Source: Granulosicoccus sp964498925 | GTDB lineage: Bacteria; Pseudomonadota; Gammaproteobacteria; Granulosicoccales; Granulosicoccaceae | NCBI GenBank assembly: GCA_964498925.1 | Contig: CAZCKD010000081.1 | Span: forward strand, 1-14,653 | Length of the DNA stretch: 14,653 bases | Direction of reading: 5' to 3' | Part shown: piece by piece, positions 8,082 through 14,616 of the stretch | How the letters are laid out: each line of letters starts with the position of its first letter | Position numbering within the stretch: the first letter of the stretch is position 1 | Program-made: the position numbers and the translations under genes | Notes under the pieces: model-generated | What the model saw: only the letters and a program-made list of their open reading frames with translations | What the model was told of the DNA's origin: nothing | The model's database searches: none

Positions 8082-8597
8082 GTGGCAACCTCATCCGATA
8101 TGCCTAGCGTTACAGCGTCGTCGTTCACGTCGGCGCTGTCGCAGGCAGCTAACGGCGTATCCGTTGTGACCACCAGCTTCAACGGCCATGATGCTGGACT
8201 GACCGTCAGCTCTATGTGCTCGGTGTGCGCCGAGCCGGCCCTCTTGCTCGTTTGTGTCAATCTTGATAACGAATTCTGTCAAATGGCGTTGGATAGCGGC
8301 CGGTTTGCAGTCAATATTGTGCCCAGCGACGCGGTAGAGCTCGCCAGTGTCTTTGCCGGTTTGTCTAACGACCCTGAAGCTGACCGATTTTCATCCGGTC
8401 AATGGACACGTCTGACCACCGGTTCACCCATCTTAAGTAATGCCCTTGTCGCGTTGGATTGCCAGCTCGATTCAAGCTTGGTGAAAGGTTCGCACCGCGT
8501 ATTTTTTGGCAAAGTCGTTGATGTGCGTACAACCAGTGGCGAACCTCTGCTCTACACAGACCGACGATTTGCAGTCGTCCAACCCGTGCCTTTATGA
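8082..8597 (+). CDS. Flavin reductase-like domain protein
   Basis: This 171-residue protein has the flavin-reductase (FMN-binding split-barrel, HpaC/DIM6-NTAB) pattern: ALSQAANGVSVVTTS (16-30), AGLTVSSMCSVCAEPALLLVCVN (38-60), GRFAVNIV (73-80) and a C-terminal RVFFGKVVDV...PLLYTDRRFAVV. The family uses NAD(P)H to reduce free FMN/FAD for a partner monooxygenase, or carries bound FMN in an oxidoreductase. No monooxygenase is encoded nearby, so the partner is unknown. The start is taken as GTG at 8082; an ATG at 8100 would also leave the domain intact, and neither has a clear ribosome site. Its stop overlaps the next gene's ATG (ATGA, 8594-8597), so the two are probably translated together. Confidence 0.8.
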   Translation: MATSSDMPSVTASSFTSALSQAANGVSVVTTSFNGHDAGLTVSSMCSVCAEPALLLVCVNLDNEFCQMALDSGRFAVNIVPSDAVELASVFAGLSNDPEADRFSSGQWTRLTTGSPILSNALVALDCQLDSSLVKGSHRVFFGKVVDVRTTSGEPLLYTDRRFAVVQPVPL

Positions 8598-9529
8598 ATT
8601 TTTTGTTTTATTGCCATGGAGACGATGGCAGGCTTTTCGATGCTGTACGAAGCCGTTTAGATTCGAAGCACAACATAACGGTTTGGAATAAAGAGTCCAC
8701 GCTTTCTAAAGGGGACTTTGATAAGGCTATTGTCTGGTTGCCGCCTGATGATTTTTTCGACGGCCTGGAAAACCTTACCCACGTATTTGCCTTGGCAGCA
8801 GGTGTAGATCACCTGTTAAAACATCCCGGACTTCCCAGCACAATCCCAGTCATTCGCCTAAGAGATGCCGGCATGGGTGTGCAGATGGCGGAATACGCCT
8901 TATATGGCACTCTGCACGCACAACGTAAGATGCAAGAATTTCGAATTGCGCAAAACGAGAAGCGCTGGGACCATGGAATATACTGTGCTTCAGCAGCTGA
9001 CACCCGAGTCGGTGTACTGGGTGCCGGCGCTTTAGGTGCCACAGTGGCTGAAAGGCTTTCTCTTAACGGCTATAGCGTAAAGTGCTGGAGTCGCAATCCA
9101 AAGGATCTATCAGTTCCCAGTGTCCATGGGTCAGACGCGCTGCCGAAGTTTTTAGAAGCATCAGACGTCTTGATCTGTTTACTTCCTTTGACATCAAGCA
9201 CACAGGGCATTTTAAACAAACAGCTGTTTGGGCAATTACCTGACGGAGCTTTTATTATCAATCCCGGTAGGGGTGGGCATCTCGTCGATAACGATCTTCT
9301 GGCATCATTGGATTCAGGGAAACTCTCCGGGGCACTGCTAGACGTGTTCCACGATGAGCCATTACCTGAGGAACATCCCTTCTGGCAGCATTCCAGAGTG
9401 GTCATCACACCACATGTTGCAGCTAAGAGCGTTCCTGATTTATCTGCAGCACAAATAATCGAGAGTATTCAATCCGTGGAAAGAGGAGAAAAACCTCTTG
9501 GCTGGGTTGATAGACGATCAGGATATTGA
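8594..9529 (+). CDS. D-2-hydroxyacid dehydrogenase, GhrA-like glyoxylate/hydroxypyruvate reductase
   Basis: This 311-residue NAD(P)H-dependent enzyme of the D-isomer-specific 2-hydroxyacid dehydrogenase family has GhrA (YcdW)-like architecture. The dinucleotide-binding motif is GAGALG (143-148). A Ser-Arg-Asn follows the second strand (CWSRNPKD, 164-171), which usually favours NADP. The catalytic set is Arg226 (NPGRGGHLVD), Glu255 (FHDEPLP) and His274 (VITPHVAA). VFALAAGVDHLL (64-75) is typical of the substrate domain. The likely reaction is reduction of glyoxylate to glycolate or of hydroxypyruvate to glycerate. It overlaps the flavin-reductase gene by 4 bp and, convergently, the 3' end of lptE by 12 bp. 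The exact substrate is inferred. Confidence 0.87.
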   Translation: MNFLFYCHGDDGRLFDAVRSRLDSKHNITVWNKESTLSKGDFDKAIVWLPPDDFFDGLENLTHVFALAAGVDHLLKHPGLPSTIPVIRLRDAGMGVQMAEYALYGTLHAQRKMQEFRIAQNEKRWDHGIYCASAADTRVGVLGAGALGATVAERLSLNGYSVKCWSRNPKDLSVPSVHGSDALPKFLEASDVLICLLPLTSSTQGILNKQLFGQLPDGAFIINPGRGGHLVDNDLLASLDSGKLSGALLDVFHDEPLPEEHPFWQHSRVVITPHVAAKSVPDLSAAQIIESIQSVERGEKPLGWVDRRSGY

Positions 9530-10066
9530 AGGTGCCAGACTTGCGATAGTTCGTAATACGATCTGTCTGACGAGTTCATTTTGCATTTCAGATCGAAGTA
9601 TTCTCGCTTCGTTCTGCTTTCCAAGAACACCGGTTTCATCAGAAGTGTACTCGCGGAATACTTCCACACGGTTCAGTGTCCGGGCAGTAGCTGACAGGGG
9701 ATCTTCGTCACCCGTTGATTCCGTAATTTGCATATTCACCGTGTGACTAAGCTCAAGCTCACTGACCCGGCCGGTACTTCTGACCGAAACCACTCGCTCT
9801 CTTCGTTCTTCGTCAGTGAGCCGTAGCATGATATCCGCCTCGTCGCGATTCGGCGCCAGCGTAAACGCTGCGTCTATAAGGGCATCGCGAATGTCATCGG
9901 CAATAGTGAGATTTCTTGCGGCATCCACGTAAATGCTGCCGAGATCTGTAAGGCGCGTGACGCTGCCACGCGGATGAAAACCACAGCCGGTCAGGCACAG
10001 CGCAATGAAGCAGAGGCCCAAGGATCTGATGAGATGGACCTTTTTAAGCAAATTCTTCAAATACAT
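9518..10066 (-). CDS. lptE: LPS-assembly lipoprotein LptE
   Basis: This 182-residue outer-membrane lipoprotein partners LptD in inserting lipopolysaccharide into the outer leaflet. A signal peptide ends in the lipobox LTGC (Cys28) followed by GFHPRG, the hallmark start of mature LptE. Then come the family's YVDAARNL segment, RRERVVSVRSTGRVSE (about 93-108) and the C-terminal LGKQNEARILRSEMQNELVRQIV. There is no Asp after the Cys, consistent with outer-membrane sorting. Length fits the family. In E. coli lptE sits between leuS and holA; here it faces a phospholipase-D-like gene and converges with a dehydrogenase gene, so the usual linkage is absent. The ATG at 10066 has AGG about 10 nt upstream. 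Confidence 0.88.
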   Translation of the reverse strand: MYLKNLLKKVHLIRSLGLCFIALCLTGCGFHPRGSVTRLTDLGSIYVDAARNLTIADDIRDALIDAAFTLAPNRDEADIMLRLTDEERRERVVSVRSTGRVSELELSHTVNMQITESTGDEDPLSATARTLNRVEVFREYTSDETGVLGKQNEARILRSEMQNELVRQIVLRTIASLAPSIS

Positions 10067-10093
10067 ACCTTATGCCTGAAAGCAATGCCGCAA

Positions 10094-10124
10094 TACCCTA
10101 TTGTACCCTGTAGGACAGAGGGTA
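10094..10124. repeat. TACCCT direct and inverted hexamers in the lptE/PLD divergent promoter region
   Basis: TACCCT occurs at 10094-10099 and 10104-10109, exactly 10 bp (about one helical turn) apart, and its complement AGGGTA occurs at 10119-10124. The last two form an inverted repeat of 6-bp arms separated by 9 bp, ending 10 bp before the PLD-like ATG. The 68-bp region must hold the promoters of both divergent genes. A minus-strand TACAAT (10100-10105) is a possible -10 for lptE. Operator function is inferred. Confidence 0.4.
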
Positions 10125-10134
10125 GACTTCATCC

Positions 10135-10668
10135 ATGCACCAACTCTTACTAAATCGCGATATCTACACGGAATTTATCCAGGAACGCCTGCCCAAAGCA
10201 CAAAGGTTTCTGTGGATAGTGACTGCTGACATCAAAGATCTCCATATTGATGTCAATAATCGATTCCAACCTTTGCTCGAAGTCCTGAGCGACATGGTCG
10301 AGCGCGGCGTTGCGGTGCGACTGATCCATGCCAAGGAGCCGGGACCACGATTTCGGGAAGATTTTGACCGATTCGATGCGCTCATCAACAATGAGCTATT
10401 TGAAAGGATTCTTTGTCCCCGGGTTCACACTAAAGCCATCGTCATAGACGGGCAACTCGGTTTTGTCGGTTCCGCCAACCTCACGGGCGCTGGTATGGGA
10501 GCTAAGAGCGAATATCGTAGAAATTTTGAAGCAGGCTTCATCTTTGATGAGGGTGACTCACTTCGGGAACTGATGCAGTGGATCGATGAACTGTATCTGG
10601 GTGAACATTGTCATAAATGTCAGCGCCGTCAATATTGCCCCGACCCCATCATAGAACTGAATCGTTAA
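10135..10668 (+). CDS. Phospholipase D-fold protein with single HKD motif and C-terminal Cys cluster
   Basis: This 177-residue soluble protein has one HKD motif, HTKAIVIDGQLGFVGSANLT, giving His98, Lys100, Asp105 and the following Asn115, plus the downstream NFEAGF segment of the PLD superfamily. With only one motif it would need to dimerise to build an active site, as known for the small nuclease Nuc and related members. The C-terminus has HCHKCQRRQYC (158-168: Cys159, Cys162, Cys168, with His158 and His160 nearby), which could bind zinc or a metal cluster. There is no signal peptide, unlike periplasmic Nuc-type enzymes. It lies 4 bp upstream of the RNB-domain gene, so a nucleic-acid role is more likely than lipid hydrolysis; that is inference. 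No strong ribosome site is seen. Confidence 0.8.
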   Translation: MHQLLLNRDIYTEFIQERLPKAQRFLWIVTADIKDLHIDVNNRFQPLLEVLSDMVERGVAVRLIHAKEPGPRFREDFDRFDALINNELFERILCPRVHTKAIVIDGQLGFVGSANLTGAGMGAKSEYRRNFEAGFIFDEGDSLRELMQWIDELYLGEHCHKCQRRQYCPDPIIELNR

Positions 10669-10672
10669 CCTC

Positions 10673-12244
10673 ATGAACGACATCTCTTCGTCTCAAGATC
10701 CACATACCGTCATAGATTCCGCACTTCAGGCTTTGGAAATTTCAGTTGAGCACAGTCGCGAATGCTTGGAAGAAACTCAGTACTGGTTAAATAATACGGG
10801 ACTGGACGATAAAGCACTTGAAGATTGGACTGCTTTACCGTTCGTGACGATAGACAATCCTGACTCCCGTGATCTCGATCAGGCCTTGTTAATTGAAAAG
10901 GAAGATAAAGGTTACCGAGTTCGATATGCATTGGCCGATGCGTCGTATTACATAAAGCCCGGAAGCGCCCTATTCGCTGATGCGCTTTTGCGCGGTGCAA
11001 CTTACTACACGCCCGGGTTCGCAGCGCCGATGCTCCCTGTTGAGCTATCCGAAGGCTTAATCTCCCTAAACCCGGATGTCGATCGACGCGCTCTCGTGTT
11101 CGATATGCACGTCAATTCTGATGGTTCTTCACGCCAAACAACGCTGGTTCGCGCAAAAATACGCAGTGCGGGCAAACTCAATTACAGAGGCGTACAGGAA
11201 TGGTTGGATTCGGGAGCTGAAAGCACACTTGCCTATGAGCCTTCACTGAAACTCCTTAAGGAACTGGGAGAAAAATTAATTATCGCGGCCGAGATTCGCG
11301 GCGTCGTTAAATTCGATAGGACTGAAACCTCTCTCAAGGTTGAAGGCGACCCACCGGTTTTCAAAACTGGAGTCCGTGAACGTTATCAAACTGAACGTTA
11401 CAACGAACAGATAAGTCTGATGTGCAACATGCAAGGCGCGGAAATGCTCATGGTACTCGGTGGAGCCAGCGACGTTTTACAAGCTGTTTACAGAGTTCAT
11501 GATGCGCCTTTGAAAAAAAACTTGAACACCTTGCGCAACACATTGGATCTTTTTGCAAAGGAACAGAACGATTCGTCAACCTGGGAATGGAAGAACGATC
11601 AACCGCTAGCAGAGTACTTGGATCAATTGCCATCGGATCCAGATAACAAGCCTAAAGTCAGAGCGGTACAAAGACAGATTATGCAAGCCCAAAGAGGATC
11701 CAGCTACGAACCGGAGCCTTCAGAACATCATGCACTGAAAGCTGCCAGCTATGCCCGGTTCTCATCGCCTATGCGCGAGGTCGTGGGTATATTCACGCAT
11801 AAAGAAATACTTGAAGCGTTGGGTGGCCACGCGATAGATAACGAAACGGATGAAGCACTTCGAATTCAGGTGATCGAAGCGGCGACACATTCGCGCCAGA
11901 AACAACGGCAGCTGGATAAAAAAATCAAACTAGCCGCCCTTCACCAAAGTTTCGCTAAAGATCTTGTAAAGGAGTCTCCGACACCGTACACAGGAACCAT
12001 TGTCGGCATTCGCAAGGATCGACTTTATATATCGCTAATCGAAAACGCGTTAGAGATAAAAATTTATAAAAACAATCTTGATGAGAACTACTCAACCACT
12101 TACGAATTTTCAGCCATCGCTGCCGTTCCTACTGCATCGGATCAGCCGAGCTACGGATTGGGCGACTCAATAGCGCTATCTGTTCAACGCTACGACAACG
12201 AAAAATCCAGATACCACTTCAAGATGGCACTCATTAAGCCCTAA
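10673..12244 (+). CDS. RNB-domain (RNase II/R family) exoribonuclease, lacking N-terminal cold-shock domains
   Basis: This 523-residue protein has an RNase II catalytic domain from about residue 50: FVTIDNPDSRDLDQAL (57-72), ALADASYYIKPGS, YYTPGFAAPMLPVELSEGLISL (111-132), VYRVHDAP with Tyr273 aligned to the RNA-clamping Tyr of RNase II, and FSSPMR with Arg368 aligned to the catalytic Arg500. By alignment from memory with E. coli RNase II, the metal-binding Asps 201, 207 and 209 correspond to Asp61, Asp67 and Asp69, but Asp210 is Gln70. The two cold-shock domains of RNase II are absent; a short S1-like region (about residues 435-523) remains. The likely role is 3'-5' RNA trimming in the cytoplasm. 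It follows the PLD-like gene after 4 bp with no ribosome site of its own, so is probably coupled. Its 3' end overlaps the convergent SDR gene by 11 bp. Confidence 0.85.
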   Translation: MNDISSSQDPHTVIDSALQALEISVEHSRECLEETQYWLNNTGLDDKALEDWTALPFVTIDNPDSRDLDQALLIEKEDKGYRVRYALADASYYIKPGSALFADALLRGATYYTPGFAAPMLPVELSEGLISLNPDVDRRALVFDMHVNSDGSSRQTTLVRAKIRSAGKLNYRGVQEWLDSGAESTLAYEPSLKLLKELGEKLIIAAEIRGVVKFDRTETSLKVEGDPPVFKTGVRERYQTERYNEQISLMCNMQGAEMLMVLGGASDVLQAVYRVHDAPLKKNLNTLRNTLDLFAKEQNDSSTWEWKNDQPLAEYLDQLPSDPDNKPKVRAVQRQIMQAQRGSSYEPEPSEHHALKAASYARFSSPMREVVGIFTHKEILEALGGHAIDNETDEALRIQVIEAATHSRQKQRQLDKKIKLAALHQSFAKDLVKESPTPYTGTIVGIRKDRLYISLIENALEIKIYKNNLDENYSTTYEFSAIAAVPTASDQPSYGLGDSIALSVQRYDNEKSRYHFKMALIKP

Positions 12245-12992
12245 CAGCGAGTCCCGCTGCCTGACGCCCTTCAGGCGTCTTCAAAGAAAAATCCTGACCA
12301 TCGTATTCTTTGGACTCATCTTGGGTTAACCACGCAATAGCCTGAGCCACATCGTCGGCTGGAATATGTGCATCCCAATCCAATTGACTGACCGGATTAA
12401 TGCCCGAATCCCGAATGACTTCCTGCATGTTAGTGGCAACAGTGCCCGGTGATAAGCCGACCACTCGAATACCCTCTGACGCCCACTCTTTGTGACCACA
12501 CTTAGTAAGCGATAAAACAGCGGCTTTGGTGGCACAGTAGTGACTCCAACCTTCCAGGGCACCTGTAGCCGCTCCTGAAGACAGATTGATAATGACACCA
12601 CCTTGCACTTTCAGAAACGGGTGAGCCGCATGCATCATGTGATAGACACCTTTGACATTGATATCGACAACCTGGCCCCAGTGATCAGGGTCTGAGTTTT
12701 CTATTCGCGCTATGGGGTCAATAACCCCGGCATTGTTCACACAAACATGTACGGCACCGAAATGCTCGGCACAACGTTCGAAAGCATGTTTTACCGCAGC
12801 ATAGTCAGAAACATCACAGGCAATGGGAAGCGCTTTGTCACCAATCTCAGAAGCTAACTGTTTAACAGCAGTATCGGATCGCGCCAAGAGCGCAACATTC
12901 GCTCCTAAATCTGCCATTTTTTGCGCAGTAACAGCTCCAATGCCGCGGCTGGCTCCTGAAATGACAACCGTCTTCCCTGTTAAATCAATCAT
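12234..12992 (-). CDS. Short-chain dehydrogenase/reductase (SDR) family oxidoreductase
   Basis: This is a classical SDR of 252 residues from the ATG at 12992. The frame extends five codons to a TTG at 13007, but MIDLTGKTVVISG is the usual SDR beginning. Motifs (numbered from the ATG) are the Rossmann glycine motif GASRGIG (13-19), acidic-loop CDV (59-61), NNAG (86-89), catalytic Ser139 (NLSSGAA), and Tyr152/Lys156 in the YxxxK motif (YCATK), then SPGTVATNM (181-189). The Ala-Arg-Ser after the second strand (LLARSD) suggests NADP preference. The substrate is unknown. It is divergent from zwf, so the two may share control. Its 3' end overlaps the RNB gene by 11 bp and contains two small hairpins. 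Confidence 0.87.
   Translation of the reverse strand: MIDLTGKTVVISGASRGIGAVTAQKMADLGANVALLARSDTAVKQLASEIGDKALPIACDVSDYAAVKHAFERCAEHFGAVHVCVNNAGVIDPIARIENSDPDHWGQVVDINVKGVYHMMHAAHPFLKVQGGVIINLSSGAATGALEGWSHYCATKAAVLSLTKCGHKEWASEGIRVVGLSPGTVATNMQEVIRDSGINPVSQLDWDAHIPADDVAQAIAWLTQDESKEYDGQDFSLKTPEGRQAAGLAVRA
12245..12279 (+). terminator. Candidate tandem hairpins after the RNB stop, inside the SDR 3' end
   Basis: Directly after the RNB stop codon lie two inverted repeats: CAGCG-AGTCC-CGCTG (12245-12259) and GACGCC-CTTCA-GGCGTC (12263-12279), the latter followed by TTC. They fall within the last codons of the convergent SDR gene. They might terminate RNB transcription or block converging polymerases, but no real T-tract follows, so an intrinsic terminator is only a possibility. 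Confidence 0.4.
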
Positions 12993-13032
12993 GTCTGATG
13001 CGTCCAAATGAGGCTGGTAATTTTTAACGTTA

Positions 13033-13076
13033 TTGAGTTTTACTCAAAGTTGCAAGCTTCACCGAACGAGCGGTGA
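13033..13076. promoter_or_regulatory. Inverted repeats in the SDR/zwf divergent promoter region
   Basis: Two inverted repeats lie upstream of zwf: TTGAGT-TTT-ACTCAA (13033-13047) and TCACCG-AACGAG-CGGTGA (13059-13076). Both look like dimer-binding operator sites. In many gammaproteobacteria zwf is controlled by HexR, whose sites are palindromes with TTG/CAA ends; the first repeat has that shape but its inner bases differ. A TATACT at 13085-13090 is a possible -10 without a good -35. No factor can be assigned. Confidence 0.35.
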
Positions 13077-13131
13077 CATACGCCTATACTTATTCAGGTC
13101 GGAGCTGTCGAAAAAACCAAACGAAACTACC

Positions 13132-14577
13132 ATGGCAAAATCTACAAATGCTGTCGGGCCGGAAAATCCTCAAACGGTTGTCCTATTCGGAGCTACCGGC
13201 GATCTGGCAAAACGTAAGCTCATTCCGGGTTTATTTCATCTATCAAACTCAAACTTTATCCCCGAATGTAAAATCATTGGCATCTCCTTAGAAGAGCTTT
13301 CAAGCGAGGAGTTTCAACAACTCTGCTTGGAAGCGCTGACAGAATTTGGCTCCAGAGAAGTGGAGTCCACAGAGTGGGAGGCATTTAAACAGTGCCTGAC
13401 CTATGTACCACTATCCGCCGGTGCCGCAGGTCTAAAAAGCGCAGTCACAAAAGCTCAAACCGAACTCGGAAGTGACTCAAGACTGCTGCACTATATGAGT
13501 GTTCCCCCTTCCGCTGCCTTGTCAGTCATTGAACTACTCGGCGAAGCTCAATTGATAGAAAACGCAAACGTGGTTATGGAAAAACCATTTGGTGTTGATC
13601 TTGAGTCTGCCATTAAGTTAAATCGTGAAGTCCATAAAGTATTTAGCGAAGAGCAGGTTTTTCGCATTGATCATTTTCTGGGTAAAGAACCGGCACAGAA
13701 TATTCTGGCCTTTCGTTTTGCCAACGGTTTGTTTGAACCCATCTGGAATCGTAACTTCATTGAGCACGTGCAAATCGATGTACCTGAAACACTAGGTCTG
13801 GATAATCGTGCGTCATTCTATGAAGGCACAGGAGCATTTCGGGACATGGTCGTCACCCACCTGTTTCAAATTCTGGCTTTTGTCGCCATGGAGCCTCCGG
13901 TTGCTCTGGAACCTGCATCGATCAGTGAGGAAAAAAACAAAGTTTTCCGCAGCATGATGCCTATCGAGCCACAGCATGCTGTACGCGGTCAGTACTCTGG
14001 CTATAAAGAGCAAGACGGTGTTGACCCTGAATCTGATACAGAAACATTCATCGCTCTTAAATGCGCCATCGATAACTGGCGCTGGGCAGGCGTACCTTTT
14101 TATCTCAGAACAGGAAAACGCTTAGCTGAAGGGCAACGCATCATTTCAATCGCATTTCATGAACCACCGAAGAGCATGTTCCCCAAGGATTCAGGCGTCG
14201 GCCTGCATGGGCCGGATCACCTGACATTCGATCTCTCTGATGCATCCCGAACCTCTTTATCGTTTTACGGCAAGCGGCCCGGGCCGGGCATGAAACTAGA
14301 TAAGCACAGCTTGCAGTTTTCCATGGATGAAACCAAACATATCGGTGAAGTACTGGAAGCCTATGAGCGATTGATTCTCGATGCGATGCGTGGAGATCAC
14401 ACACTGTTTACCAGTTCCAGAGGCATTGAGCGGCTTTGGGAAGTCTCTTCCTCACTACTGGAAACACCACCACCGATCAGTCGTTACAAACAAGGGTCCT
14501 GGGGACCTAATTCCATTCATCAACTCATCGCGCCGCGAGCTTGGCGTTTACCATTTGAACGAAATTGGCGAGACTGA
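13132..14577 (+). CDS. zwf: Glucose-6-phosphate 1-dehydrogenase
   Basis: This enzyme oxidises glucose-6-phosphate to 6-phosphogluconolactone with NADP reduction, opening the oxidative pentose phosphate and Entner-Doudoroff routes. The protein has 481 residues (E. coli Zwf 491) when started at the ATG 13132. The frame reaches a TTG at 13033, but the extra 33 residues are unlike the family and overlap promoter-like repeats. Motifs are the coenzyme-binding GATGDLAKRKL (20-30), EKPFG (150-154), and the substrate/catalytic FRIDHFLGKE (177-186) with His181 and Lys185. Later conserved blocks are PFYLRTGKRL and DAMRGDHTLF. No pgl, edd or eda follows within the window; a hairpin terminator comes right after the stop. 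There is no obvious Shine-Dalgarno. Confidence 0.95.
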   Translation: MAKSTNAVGPENPQTVVLFGATGDLAKRKLIPGLFHLSNSNFIPECKIIGISLEELSSEEFQQLCLEALTEFGSREVESTEWEAFKQCLTYVPLSAGAAGLKSAVTKAQTELGSDSRLLHYMSVPPSAALSVIELLGEAQLIENANVVMEKPFGVDLESAIKLNREVHKVFSEEQVFRIDHFLGKEPAQNILAFRFANGLFEPIWNRNFIEHVQIDVPETLGLDNRASFYEGTGAFRDMVVTHLFQILAFVAMEPPVALEPASISEEKNKVFRSMMPIEPQHAVRGQYSGYKEQDGVDPESDTETFIALKCAIDNWRWAGVPFYLRTGKRLAEGQRIISIAFHEPPKSMFPKDSGVGLHGPDHLTFDLSDASRTSLSFYGKRPGPGMKLDKHSLQFSMDETKHIGEVLEAYERLILDAMRGDHTLFTSSRGIERLWEVSSSLLETPPPISRYKQGSWGPNSIHQLIAPRAWRLPFERNWRD

Positions 14578-14583
14578 CAGTCT

Positions 14584-14616
14584 GCTGCCGAGGATTAGAC
14601 CTTCTCGGCAGCTTTC
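14584..14616 (+). terminator. Hairpin terminator after zwf
   Basis: A perfect 9-bp inverted repeat GCTGCCGAG (14584-14592) / CTCGGCAGC (14604-14612) with an 11-nt loop lies 6 bp after the zwf stop and is followed by TTTCT. The stem is strong but the T-tract is short, so termination efficiency is uncertain. It implies zwf is transcribed without a following gene. Confidence 0.65.

Noticed and set aside
9070..9408. 112-codon antisense frame inside the GhrA-like gene
   Set aside because: The opposite strand has complete catalytic and coenzyme motifs; the antisense translation is low-complexity and unlike any family.
12993..13007. TTG start for the SDR gene
   Set aside because: The ATG five codons downstream gives the standard SDR N-terminus, and no ribosome site supports the TTG.
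13033..13131. Extended N-terminus of Zwf from a TTG codon
   Set aside because: The 33 extra residues do not resemble the family and overlap palindromic promoter-like sequence; the ATG at 13132 gives a normal start and length.
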